Shown piece by piece: positions 33,822-42,456 of a DNA stretch of 64,000 bases. Numbering within the stretch: the stretch's first letter is position 1; every line of letters starts with the position of its first letter. This DNA comes from Sinomicrobium weinanense (lineage in GTDB: Bacteria > Bacteroidota > Bacteroidia > Flavobacteriales > Flavobacteriaceae): contig NZ_JAHKRR010000002.1 of NCBI RefSeq assembly GCF_018863395.1, positions 310,001 to 374,000 on the forward strand. Direction: 5' to 3'. Below the pieces are notes generated by a model. That model searched no databases, was not told where the DNA came from, and saw only the letters and a program-made list of their open reading frames with translations. The position numbers were made by a program, and so were the translations under genes.

Positions 33822-34991
33822 TTATGCAGGGCGCTCTTCTGCTTCCATAACTTTTCTGCCTTTAATGCTGAGTGCGATAAAAGCCCCGATGCCACACACC
33901 CCGCCTATAAGGACCATTGCCCATATAGGACCGGTTGTCTGTGATACGGAGCCATTCTCAACGATCAGCACCCGCAATACTTTCAGGTAATGTGTGAGGG
34001 GGATACAATTGGCTATAGCCTGTACCCATACGGGCATCTGGCTTAGGGGCCAGGTAAAACCGCTCAGGATAAAACTGGGGGTTGCCACCACCATCAACAC
34101 CTCGGTAGCCTTGAGCTGACTGGGGATGAGTACACTGAACAATATACCGATAAAACTGACCGATGCGGTAAATATCCCGGTGATCAGCGTCAAGGATACC
34201 ATATTCTCCTTCAACGGCATGCGAAACCACCATGCGAATAACATGTAAAGCCCCCATATACCGATACTCATCAGTAAATACGGCAGCACTTTCACCAGGA
34301 TGAGTTTAAGCGTAGAAGGACATCTTTGGAGTAGTACCCGGAAGGTCCCGTTCTCATATTCCGCAGCAAATGACAGTGCCAAACCAAGCAGGAGCACCTG
34401 TTGCAATACCGTGGCCAACACCCCCGGCCATAAGAAGTACATATAATTGGTACTCCTGTTATATTTTTTAATGAATGTGGTCTGAAAAGGTTCGTACTGG
34501 GTCATGGCAATGCGTTCCGGGACTCCCTGTTTTTTTAAGGTTTCGATCTGGATCCCGGCCTTCATGGTCCCCAGGCAGAGCTGTATGGCCGTAGAAGCAT
34601 AATTGGCCGTGAGTACGCTGGAAGTGTTGACTATGGTAGTAACTTCGGGGTGTTTTTTGGTAAACACCTTTTTTTCAAATCCCCTGGGAATGAGTACCAC
34701 ACAGGCTGCCTCATCTTCTATGGCATAAACTCCTATATTATTCTGGTCGAAGAGCAGTCGCGATACATTGAGAACCTCATTGTCTTCAAACATCTGTATG
34801 GCCTTACGGCTCAGATCGCTTTGGTCTTCGTCCACCACTATGACAGGCAGGTCGGTGACCTTTCCCTTGCTGTAGACATACCCGAGAAGCACCCCATAAA
34901 GTACGGGAGCCCCGATAAAGAGCAACCGCAACACCTTGTTCTTCCAGAACAGACGGAATTCCCGTTGCAAAAGTCCGAAAAAGTTTTTCAT
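33822..34991 (-). CDS. ABC-2 type export permease
   Basis: 389 residues of the YhhJ/YhiH-like ABC-2 permease type: one N-terminal membrane helix (LFIGAPVLYGVLLGYVY), a large periplasmic domain including VIVVDEDQSDLSRKAIQM, then five C-terminal helices ending with LIGGVCGIGAFIALSI. Third gene of a minus-strand TolC/HlyD/permease operon; it starts 4 bases after the HlyD gene stop. No ATPase gene and no second permease is nearby, so these must come from elsewhere or lie before the duplication of this unit. Confidence 0.88.
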   Translation of the reverse strand: MKNFFGLLQREFRLFWKNKVLRLLFIGAPVLYGVLLGYVYSKGKVTDLPVIVVDEDQSDLSRKAIQMFEDNEVLNVSRLLFDQNNIGVYAIEDEAACVVLIPRGFEKKVFTKKHPEVTTIVNTSSVLTANYASTAIQLCLGTMKAGIQIETLKKQGVPERIAMTQYEPFQTTFIKKYNRSTNYMYFLWPGVLATVLQQVLLLGLALSFAAEYENGTFRVLLQRCPSTLKLILVKVLPYLLMSIGIWGLYMLFAWWFRMPLKENMVSLTLITGIFTASVSFIGILFSVLIPSQLKATEVLMVVATPSFILSGFTWPLSQMPVWVQAIANCIPLTHYLKVLRVLIVENGSVSQTTGPIWAMVLIGGVCGIGAFIALSIKGRKVMEAEERPA

Positions 34992-34995
34992 CTGC

Positions 34996-35943
34996 TTAAA
35001 AGGTTGTGGTTACGGTTGTCTGGGTAATAATATCCTCTGCTTCCTGTTCGCCAAGGGGCAATACCCTGATCTCATAGAGAGATTCCTGCATCTCATAATC
35101 GGGATAAGCAGTTGCGATATTCGCATAGCTTCCCAGTTTCTTAATTACAGAGACCTGCCCTTTTATTTCCTGTTTGTTGTAGGCCACCTGCAGCACCAGT
35201 TCCTGTCCCTTTTTCACATCGCTGAGCCTGCTTTCCGGCAATGTAAAGCGAAAATAAGTGCTTCGGGCCAGGTAACCGCTGAACAGGGCGTAACCGGGCA
35301 ACGCCAGTTCCCCTTCGTTCAATGAGACCGTTTCGATACTCATATCCTGTGGCGCTATGATGTACCGCTCCTTATAGGCCGTATCCACTTCTTCGAGCGC
35401 CCCTTCCGCCCTTTCCTGCTGTCCCAATGCCATGGTCTGCTGTTCCTGTCGGGCGCCTGTTCTCGCTTCGTTCAGTTCGGCCTGAACCGCAATATACTGG
35501 GACCTTGCCCCCTGGTATTTGGTATAGGCTTCATCATAGGTCTGCTGGGGGACAAGAGAATCCTTTAGCATATTTCCGAGGCGGGTCACCGATTTTTCGG
35601 CAAATTCATATTGTTCCTTCAGAGCGTCGTGTTTGGCACGGAGTTGTTCCAGTTGTCCCCGGGTAGCTCCTTTTACGGCCATTTCGTATTGGGCCTTTGC
35701 CGAGGTCAGGGCACCCAGGGCCTGGTTTTTTTTGGCGTCTACTTCCGGGATGTCAAGAATGGCAAGAGTGTCTCCTTTTTTAACCATGTCTCCCTCGGCT
35801 ACGAACACCTTAACGATCTTACCCGGGATCTTGGCCACTACGGCAAGGGATTCCCTTTCGGTCCTGCCCTGTATCACATTGTCGTATGGCCTTTTGCAGC
35901 CGGTCCATGCCAGTATGGCGCATAAAGCTATTATTCTCTTCAT
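34996..35943 (-). CDS. HlyD-family periplasmic adaptor (lipoprotein)
   Basis: 315 residues. Lipoprotein leader ILAWTGCK (lipobox Cys at about 16), lipoyl halves AVVAKIPGKIVKVFVAEGDM and DMSIETVSLNEGELALPGYA flanking a long coiled-coil hairpin (about residues 75-185, rich in Ala/Glu/Gln), and a beta-barrel end. It bridges an inner-membrane exporter and a TolC channel. 11 bases after the TolC gene and 4 before the permease, so one operon. Confidence 0.92.
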   Translation of the reverse strand: MKRIIALCAILAWTGCKRPYDNVIQGRTERESLAVVAKIPGKIVKVFVAEGDMVKKGDTLAILDIPEVDAKKNQALGALTSAKAQYEMAVKGATRGQLEQLRAKHDALKEQYEFAEKSVTRLGNMLKDSLVPQQTYDEAYTKYQGARSQYIAVQAELNEARTGARQEQQTMALGQQERAEGALEEVDTAYKERYIIAPQDMSIETVSLNEGELALPGYALFSGYLARSTYFRFTLPESRLSDVKKGQELVLQVAYNKQEIKGQVSVIKKLGSYANIATAYPDYEMQESLYEIRVLPLGEQEAEDIITQTTVTTTF

Positions 35944-35954
35944 TGTCCTTGGTT

Positions 35955-37343
35955 TTATCTGGAAATAAAATGCATTAATTTTCCCGTTGCCAAAAGGGTT
36001 TCCAAAGTGGCCTGGCGCTGTTCGATGATAATGTTGACCCTGTTCATGGAAGACTTCAACAGGTCATTTTCCGACTCCAGCCTTTCCGAGATCCCGATCA
36101 GCCCTTGTTGGTACTGCTTTACCGAGATATTCACATTGTTCTGCGCTATTTTTTCCTGTTGGGAAGCGATCTCGATCTTCTCGTTCAGTACCCTGACATT
36201 GGCGTAGTTATTGTCCAGGAGCAATTGCAGTTTTTCCCTGGTGTCATCGATCTGGTCCTGCAGTTGCCGGACATTGATCTTAGCTTCCGATATCTTATGG
36301 TGCCGTTCAAACCCGCTGAAGATCTCCCACCTCAGTCCCAGGCCTATTAACCAGTTTGGTCCCAATGTTGCCTGGTTGAGCCCCAGGTTCAGGGAACGGT
36401 CCAGTAATGGAATGGTGGGCGTGGTAAAACTACCGTCAAACAAGCTCGAGTAGGTAAGCCCCCCGAATGCCCCTATGGTAGGGAAATAACTCCCTTTTTC
36501 CTTTTTAAGGAGGTACTCCTGGGCTTCCCTGAAAGATTCCAACGCCTTAATTTCCTGTTTCCCCGCTATGGAAAGTATTTTTTCGTCTGTGATCAGGTAG
36601 GGGGTTACCTTGTTTTGTACGTTTACGGCCTGTTCCCGGGAATAACCGGTCAGATAATGTATTTTTTGATAGAGCACGTCCCTTTTCCCCTTGAGTTCTG
36701 TCCTTCTCATTTTCAGTTCCAGTCTGGCCAGGCTTATTTTATCCCGGTCATACGGAATGGCGAGCCCCTGCTCTACAGCCCTTCCCACCCGGGAGGCCTC
36801 GGCAGCCAGCCGCTTTTCACTGCCATTGATAACCTTTTCCGCTTCATCCAGTAAGGTCAACTGATCGAAAGTATGGATGACTTCCCGGACGACCACATCC
36901 TTTCCGGCATCCAGCAGATGTTGCATTCCTTCCGTTTTGCGCTGTATGGCCTTAGCCCCGTTAACGATCTGAAAGCCACTGAAAATAACGGTTTTGGCCA
37001 GTATGCTCCCGTGAAAAATGTTCCCGTAGTTATCAAAACTCGTCTTTCCCTCAAAGAGCTGGATGTTTTCGGACGGTGTCGTCACTGTCGGGATATCCAT
37101 GGTCAGCCTTCCGTCAAAATACGAGTATAACGCAGTCCCTTCCACTTTGGGCACATAGGTATTCCACACACTCTTTTCCTGAAGTTGAAGTTTTTCTATT
37201 TCCATCTGCCTGTGCCTGATCTCATTGCTCTTGTCCAGGGCGCTTTCGATAGCTTCGTACAATGAAGGCGAAATATCGATCTGGGCATACAGGAAGGGAT
37301 AAACCGAAAATACCGCCCAGCATAAAAGTATTCTTTTTTTCAC
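35955..37343 (-). CDS. TolC-family outer-membrane efflux protein
   Basis: 462 residues. Signal peptide (CWAVFSVYPFLYAQ), then two TolC-type repeats of long helices; the second half repeats the LxxxxxxLxxxNNYANVRVLNE pattern typical of the alpha-barrel. Forms the outer-membrane exit duct. First gene of the export operon, right after a set of GAGTT/AACTC palindromes that look like an operator. Substrate unknown. Confidence 0.92.
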   Translation of the reverse strand: MKKRILLCWAVFSVYPFLYAQIDISPSLYEAIESALDKSNEIRHRQMEIEKLQLQEKSVWNTYVPKVEGTALYSYFDGRLTMDIPTVTTPSENIQLFEGKTSFDNYGNIFHGSILAKTVIFSGFQIVNGAKAIQRKTEGMQHLLDAGKDVVVREVIHTFDQLTLLDEAEKVINGSEKRLAAEASRVGRAVEQGLAIPYDRDKISLARLELKMRRTELKGKRDVLYQKIHYLTGYSREQAVNVQNKVTPYLITDEKILSIAGKQEIKALESFREAQEYLLKKEKGSYFPTIGAFGGLTYSSLFDGSFTTPTIPLLDRSLNLGLNQATLGPNWLIGLGLRWEIFSGFERHHKISEAKINVRQLQDQIDDTREKLQLLLDNNYANVRVLNEKIEIASQQEKIAQNNVNISVKQYQQGLIGISERLESENDLLKSSMNRVNIIIEQRQATLETLLATGKLMHFISR

Positions 37344-37350
37344 ATATTTT

Positions 37351-37376
37351 GAGTTTTAGAACTCATCTTGAGTTCT
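37351..37376 (-). promoter_or_regulatory. Overlapping palindromes before the export operon (operator candidate)
   Basis: GAGTTTTAGAACTC (37351-37364) overlaps AGAACTC-ATCTT-GAGTTCT (37358-37376), the latter a perfect 7-bp inverted repeat with 5-base spacer. It lies 8-33 bases upstream of the tolC-like ATG, where a TetR-type repressor would bind. No regulator gene is adjacent in the window. Confidence 0.55.
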
Positions 37377-37530
37377 TCATTAATATTTGAATCTTTTCCA
37401 TGACCCCCAGGCAACCCCGAAAAAAATCCGCCCCTGCCTGATGGCTTTTATCACCGTCCGGATTGCCCCTTATAACCTTCCAGGTTATTAAAAATACGTT
37501 GAAATGTCTCCTTTAAATTACGGATTTTTT

Positions 37531-37689
37531 TTATATCCACCCTTTTAATGCAATCCCCATGGTTCCACCCAGTGTATTCATGACCTTGTCCTCCATGAAC
37601 CTTCCCCGGCGGGTCAGGGTTCGGTTGAGTACCATAAAGCCCTCAACACCAAAATATTGTATAGGTCTTCCGTTTCTAATACAACGCGA
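37531..37689 (-). pseudogene. Possible gene remnant on the minus strand
   Basis: The minus strand carries an ATG-led piece METRVVLETEDLYNILVL in one frame (from about 37697). A second frame reads RNGRPIQYFGVEGFMVLNR and GGTMGIALKGWI to a TAA at 37531-37533. Two overlapping protein-like frames suggest a frameshifted remnant, but no family was recognised. The surrounding gap 37344-37819 otherwise has only the operator candidate near 37360 and A/T-rich spacer before the next gene. Confidence 0.3.
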
Positions 37690-37819
37690 GTTTCCATGAC
37701 AATAGCAATTTATACAATTTCCAAATCATTTTGTTAAATAATGTTAATTCCTTATTTAAGTTGGAATAATTATATAATATTCGAAAAATTTCAATATTAC
37801 CTTAATCAACTAAAACAAA

Positions 37820-38824
37820 ATGTTTCGGAAACGAATATACGTCCCGCTCCTCATCACCGGGATTTCCATAGGGCTACTGGCCAGTATATCATGGACCTCC
37901 TACCCGCAAAAAGACAATTTTAAACCATATACTCAGAAAATATCCGGTACTTCCGTTACATTCGGTATGGCTCCCATCCCGGAAGGTACTTTTAAAATGG
38001 GAAGTGCAGCAAACAATTCCCCGCACCGGGAGGATGAAGTTCCACAACACAAAGTAAAAATAGCCCCTTTCTGGATGGGGACCCACGAAATTACATGGGA
38101 TGTTTATGAAATGTTCCTGAACAAGGATTATGAGCAGTCGGTAAGTGACAGCCGGCTCACGGATGAAGTAGATGCCGTTTCACGCCCTACCACGCCCTAC
38201 CTGGACATGACTTTCGGGATGGGTAAGGAAAACATGCCCGCCATCGGGATGACCCAATACAACGCTATACAATTCTGCAAATGGCTCTATGCAAAGACCG
38301 GGGTATTCTACCGCCTGCCCACCGAAGCAGAATGGGAATACGCCTGCCGTGCCGGAAGCACTTCTGACTATTTCTTCGGAAATTCCCCCGAAAAACTGGA
38401 TCAATACGCGTGGTATGCCGCCAACAGCGAAGAAAAGACACATCAAACAGGGCAAAAGGAACCCAACCCCTGGGGGCTGTACGACATCCTCGGAAATGTC
38501 ATGGAATGGACCATAGACCAGTACACCCCGGAAACCTACGGGCAACGCGGAAAGGTGACTGAGAACCCCGTAGTGAAAGCCACCGAGCTATACCCGAGGG
38601 CCATACGTGGCGGAAGCTATAAAAGTACCGCAGAAGACCTCCGCTCTGCCAGGCGTTTCGCCTCTACTCCGAACTGGAAAAAGATAGACCCGCAAATGCC
38701 GAAAAGCAACTGGTGGTTCCCCGAGGCCCCTTTCCTGGGAATACGGGTGGTACGCCCGCTGAACCCGCCTTCCGAAGAAGAGATCATAAGCTATTACAAC
38801 CAGGAACCCATTGAAGATTATTAG
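37820..38824 (+). CDS. SUMF1/formylglycine-generating-enzyme-like exported protein
   Basis: 334 residues. N-terminal membrane helix or signal anchor (PLLITGISIGLLASISW), then an FGE-sulfatase domain: IPEGTFKMGSAANNSPHREDE, PFWMGTHEITWDVYEMFL, YRLPTEAEWEYACRAGS, WGLYDILGNVMEWT and RAIRGGSYKSTAEDLRSARR. The copper-binding cysteine pair of true FGE is not evident, so a lectin-like or structural role is as likely as catalysis. It precedes an exported oxidoreductase by 110 bases in the same direction, a recurrent pairing in Bacteroidota as far as I recall. Confidence 0.88.
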   Translation: MFRKRIYVPLLITGISIGLLASISWTSYPQKDNFKPYTQKISGTSVTFGMAPIPEGTFKMGSAANNSPHREDEVPQHKVKIAPFWMGTHEITWDVYEMFLNKDYEQSVSDSRLTDEVDAVSRPTTPYLDMTFGMGKENMPAIGMTQYNAIQFCKWLYAKTGVFYRLPTEAEWEYACRAGSTSDYFFGNSPEKLDQYAWYAANSEEKTHQTGQKEPNPWGLYDILGNVMEWTIDQYTPETYGQRGKVTENPVVKATELYPRAIRGGSYKSTAEDLRSARRFASTPNWKKIDPQMPKSNWWFPEAPFLGIRVVRPLNPPSEEEIISYYNQEPIEDY

Positions 38825-38934
38825 AACCCGGAATACCAGATACCGGGGCCCGATACCAGGTTCCCTACTCAAAACACTAATATATAAACCTGATTTTCAA
38901 CCGTTAACGTAAACATTATATAAAATATACTATT

Positions 38935-40251
38935 ATGAAACCTTCCAATACCCGCAGAGATTTTATGAAAACAGCAAGCCTGGCGACAGCCGGTGCCACG
39001 ATGTTAAGCCCTTTTTCCATTCCCGGAGCCTACGCAGCCGGGAGCGATATCATTAAAATTGCGCTTATCGGATGCGGTGGCCGGGGTACCGGGGCTACAT
39101 TCCAGGCTTTTGGAACCGGGCACAACATTAAACTGGTGGCCATGGCCGATGCCTTTAAGGACCGCCTGGAAGACAGCTACTCCAAATTCCTCAAGAAGTT
39201 CGGGAAGGAAAAGGTGGATGTTCCCGAAGAACGGAAATTCACAGGGTTTGACGCTTACAAACACGCCATAAAGGAGGCTGATGTGGTGATCATCGCTACG
39301 CCCCCGGGATTCCGTCCGGATCATTTTGAAGAAGCCATCCGGCAGAACAAACAGGTATTTATGGAAAAACCCGTAGCTACGGACGCCACTGGTATCCGTA
39401 AGGTACTTGCCGTAGCCGAAAAAGCCAAGGCCAAAAAGCTGAATGTCGTTGTGGGCCTGCAAAGGAGGTATCAGGACAATTACCTGGAAACCGTAAAAAG
39501 GATACACGACGGCGCCATCGGGGATATCGTGGGCGGACAGGTTTTCTGGAACGGTGGCGGTGTATGGGTCAGGGAGCGCCAGCCCGGGCAGACGGAAATG
39601 GAATACCAGATGCGCAACTGGTATTACTTTAACTGGCTGTGTGGTGACCATATCGTAGAACAACATGTGCACAACATTGATGTAGCCAACTGGGTAAAAG
39701 GGAGCTACCCCGTAAAAGCCGAAGGCACCGGGGGGCGCATGGTAAGGACAGGAAAGGATCACGGGGAGATCTTTGACCATCACACGGTACTCTTTACCTA
39801 TGATGACGGCACCGTGATACACAGCGAATGCCGGCATTTTCCCGGCTCCCACAACCGTGTTGATGAATCCTTCCAGGGCACTAAGGGGCGCTGTTTTATG
39901 CACGCCGGTAACCACGGCATGCTTTGGGACTCCAAAGGAAACGAACTTTATAAACACAACGGGGAAAACAATCCCAATCCCTACCAGAAAGAACACGATG
40001 AACTCTTTGGGGCTATCGTAAAGGGAGAATACAAATTTGCCGATGCAGAACACGCTGCCAAAAGCACCATGACAGCCATTATGGGCAGGTATGCCACCTA
40101 TTCCGGGAAAGTCATTAACTGGGAAGAAGCGCTGAACTCCGAAGTAAACCTGAAGCCCGAACAGCTCAGCTGGGATGCCCAACCCAAGGTATTACCGGGT
40201 AAAGACGGATATTACCCTCATGCCGTTCCGGGAAAAACCAAGGTAATCTAA
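38935..40251 (+). CDS. Exported Gfo/Idh/MocA-family oxidoreductase
   Basis: 438 residues. A Tat leader NTRRDFMKTASLATAG (RRDFM) followed by a Rossmann domain IALIGCGGRGTGATFQAF, the EKP motif FMEKPVATD, and a C-terminal alpha/beta dimerisation domain (NWYYFNWLCGDHIVEQHVHN). NAD(P)-dependent, probably acting on a sugar or sugar acid in the periplasm with cofactor bound before export. Pairs with the SUMF1-like gene upstream. Ends before a terminator hairpin. Confidence 0.92.
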   Translation: MKPSNTRRDFMKTASLATAGATMLSPFSIPGAYAAGSDIIKIALIGCGGRGTGATFQAFGTGHNIKLVAMADAFKDRLEDSYSKFLKKFGKEKVDVPEERKFTGFDAYKHAIKEADVVIIATPPGFRPDHFEEAIRQNKQVFMEKPVATDATGIRKVLAVAEKAKAKKLNVVVGLQRRYQDNYLETVKRIHDGAIGDIVGGQVFWNGGGVWVRERQPGQTEMEYQMRNWYYFNWLCGDHIVEQHVHNIDVANWVKGSYPVKAEGTGGRMVRTGKDHGEIFDHHTVLFTYDDGTVIHSECRHFPGSHNRVDESFQGTKGRCFMHAGNHGMLWDSKGNELYKHNGENNPNPYQKEHDELFGAIVKGEYKFADAEHAAKSTMTAIMGRYATYSGKVINWEEALNSEVNLKPEQLSWDAQPKVLPGKDGYYPHAVPGKTKVI

Positions 40252-40272
40252 CATCTCTGCGGAAATCTGCGT

Positions 40273-40303
40273 CATCTGCGGGAGAAGATTTTGCCCGCAG
40301 ATG
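40273..40303. terminator. Hairpin between convergent genes
   Basis: CATCTGCGGG (40273-40282) and CCCGCAGATG (40294-40303), a perfect 10-bp stem with an 11-base loop. Further ATCTGCG/CGCAGAT words on each side (40263-40272 and 40311-40321) extend the structure. Serves convergent genes at 38935 (+) and 40380 (-). Confidence 0.65.
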
Positions 40304-40379
40304 GTGCAGATCATCGCAGATTTAAAAACATTTAATGTAACGTGAGTTCGACGTAAGAATACGGGCACCTTAAATCAAC

Positions 40380-41540
40380 CTACTTTTTTAGTGCAAGTTC
40401 ATTCTGATAGACCTGCCTGCCCAGTTCTGCTAAAAAGGGATGTCCCGTTTCTTTATAATCGTAATTACCGTCGTTGAATATAGCGTTTTCATTGACGAGA
40501 ACTGTCGCTGTCAGGATAAATTCCACCTTGTTTTCCTTGTCCTTAATATAGGCGCAATCGGTAAGGGTGCCATAGGCATATCCTACTTTATTATAGATCT
40601 CAATATGTTTCGGAATGGTAGTTGTTGTATCGCCATACATAAAAAAGCGGTCAAAACTGTCCGGGTATTCTTCCTGGTCATAACCCGCCTCGGCCGGAGT
40701 GGCTTTCATGGCGTAGAGCAAGAACTTCCGGTCCTCGTCCCTCAGGTTGAACTGCTGTTTTTTCGGGTATAATTCAGGAAAGATCAGCCTTTTCATCGTA
40801 TTGTGCTGGGTTTTTACCGGGTAATAGTTTTTCAGTGAAAAATCCATAGGTCCTTCAACAAGAACACTATCCTTCATATACCCCTTACCCTTTAACACTT
40901 GTTTTATCTGAAGCGGCTGCGGTTCTTTGTTATAGCTGGAAAACAGTTGTACAAGGGTAGAGTCGTTCTTATAGGCCACTATGGGCCTGGTAGTGATATT
41001 GGCTGCATCGGTTGTAGAAAGCCGGTGCGAGAGCCTGAAAGGAACAAGCTCTTTCTCCTCCATTTTATTATTGATATAATCCGTTCCCAAAAATTCAAAA
41101 AGGCGGTTAAAGGCCACATTGTCGCTCACCGCAAATATCTTTTTTACTTCTTCGCCTACGGTGGTTACCACGGTATCTTCTTCGAAATAAAACCGGGTAT
41201 TCCGGTCCATCCACTTTTTCTCCTTCAGCCGTTCCATTGCCAAAATGGCCACAGGGAACTTCACCGTACTGGCCGGATAAAAGTAAACACTGTCATTGGC
41301 ATGATAATAAAAATCCTCTAAAACCGGTTCCCCCGATTCATTATAATTGACCCGGGAAAAAACAACCTGTACCCCGTGTTGGTCCGGGTGGTCCATAACC
41401 TTTCGTATTTTCGGGAGATCGGAAGAAAGTGCGGTCTCCAGGGGAGCTGTCCTGATTTTGGAAACATCCGGCCCCTGTTGCCCCTGTTTACAGGCCGTAA
41501 TCAGAAAAACGAGAAAAATATACCGTATATTCTTAAACAT
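40380..41540 (-). CDS. Class A beta-lactamase-like serine hydrolase, lipoprotein
   Basis: 386 residues. Lipoprotein leader FLVFLITACK (Cys17). The active-site motifs of class A beta-lactamases/penicillin-binding enzymes are visible: SxxK as ASTVK (Ser90, Lys93), SDN in FAVSDNVAFNRL, and KxG in IYNKVGYAYG near the C-terminus. It is longer than true class A enzymes (about 290) with insertions, and the omega-loop ExxLN glutamate is not obvious, so beta-lactam resistance should not be assumed. Outer-envelope location. Confidence 0.87.
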   Translation of the reverse strand: MFKNIRYIFLVFLITACKQGQQGPDVSKIRTAPLETALSSDLPKIRKVMDHPDQHGVQVVFSRVNYNESGEPVLEDFYYHANDSVYFYPASTVKFPVAILAMERLKEKKWMDRNTRFYFEEDTVVTTVGEEVKKIFAVSDNVAFNRLFEFLGTDYINNKMEEKELVPFRLSHRLSTTDAANITTRPIVAYKNDSTLVQLFSSYNKEPQPLQIKQVLKGKGYMKDSVLVEGPMDFSLKNYYPVKTQHNTMKRLIFPELYPKKQQFNLRDEDRKFLLYAMKATPAEAGYDQEEYPDSFDRFFMYGDTTTTIPKHIEIYNKVGYAYGTLTDCAYIKDKENKVEFILTATVLVNENAIFNDGNYDYKETGHPFLAELGRQVYQNELALKK

Positions 41541-41885
41541 TTCGATAAAAATTCTGTGTTTTAAGTAAAAATATAAAATATTTTAAACAGAACAGTATCT
41601 TTCAGGACAAGAATTAAAAATATCTGTCATTTCACTGAAAAAAGATACATTTTTGATAGGTAGAAATTGCCAGAATTTTATTTTTGGAAACCGAACTTGT
41701 GAGGTTCATGAACCCACCATAGCGAGTGAGAACGAAATGGTAATATTTACGCATCTTTTTCTATGCTGATAAAGGCAAGGCTAAAAAGATTGATAGAAGA
41801 TTGAATCCGCTACGCGGGAAGATTGAACGAGATCGAAATGTTACTGTATTTTAACTTTTGATGTGATCCTAAGCCTCGGCGGACC
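41541..41885. other. Intergenic stretch, weak repeats only
   Basis: A/T-rich. GAAGATTGAA occurs twice (about 41797 and 41818) around a CCGCTACGCGG hairpin (CCGC/GCGG), and AGCGAGTGAGAACGAAATGG is near 41720. No gene supported. The promoter of the serine hydrolase lies at its left end, but no clear -7 box was identified. Confidence 0.4.
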
Positions 41886-42422
41886 TTACTTCGATCCGCC
41901 GTCATATTCTTCCCAGGGCGTGGTTTCGTAGATATTATCGCCAAAATATTTGGCCACCCGGAGGAATTTGTCCGGACCATGGTAGCCCGGTACGGGGGAC
42001 AGTAACTGTTGTTTTTCGTTGAGGAAAACCCCTGTGGGATAACTGAACCTGTTTTGAAGCAAAGCCGCCGCCAACTCGTGGTATCCCCTTCTGCCTGCCG
42101 GAACGTATTTGAATGTGCGTCCGTTATACTCGATATTTTCCTTGCCTTCCCCATCCAGTTTCACCATGTAGAATTTGTTACGCATATAAGCGGCCACTTG
42201 CGGGTTGGCAAAGGTGTTCTTATCCATTTTTTTGCACCATCCGCACCAGTCCGTATAGACATCCACGAATATCTTTTTGGGAGTATCGTCATTTTGCACC
42301 TTTTCAATGGCTTCTTCCCAGCTCAGCCATGTCACCGCCTGGCCTTCTTCCTGGCCGAAGGCCATGAATATCCCCATGAGTATAAACAAAATAAAGGTCA
42401 GTATATATTTAACCCATCCCAT
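41886..42422 (-). CDS. Exported thioredoxin-like protein
   Basis: 178 residues. Signal peptide (YILTFILFILMGIFMAFG), then a thioredoxin fold with active site TDWCGWCKKMD (CGWC) in the DsbD-gamma/DUF255-like style (IFVDVYTDWCGWCKKMDK, FSYPTGVFLNEKQ with cis-Pro). Likely a periplasmic thiol reductase or isomerase. 34 bases downstream of the PLP decarboxylase gene on the same strand and possibly cotranscribed. Confidence 0.9.
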   Translation of the reverse strand: MGWVKYILTFILFILMGIFMAFGQEEGQAVTWLSWEEAIEKVQNDDTPKKIFVDVYTDWCGWCKKMDKNTFANPQVAAYMRNKFYMVKLDGEGKENIEYNGRTFKYVPAGRRGYHELAAALLQNRFSYPTGVFLNEKQQLLSPVPGYHGPDKFLRVAKYFGDNIYETTPWEEYDGGSK

Positions 42423-42456
42423 TTTTTACGATTTTAGAGCATAAAGATAAGAAAAG

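Noticed and set aside
39004-40182. 392-codon open frame antisense to the Gfo/Idh gene
   Set aside because: Shadow frame: low-complexity translation with no recognisable family, fully inside a secure gene.
40380-41540. Functional beta-lactamase resistance gene
   Set aside because: SxxK, SDN and KxG are present, but length and the missing omega-loop glutamate pattern make antibiotic hydrolysis unsupported; kept as a generic serine hydrolase.
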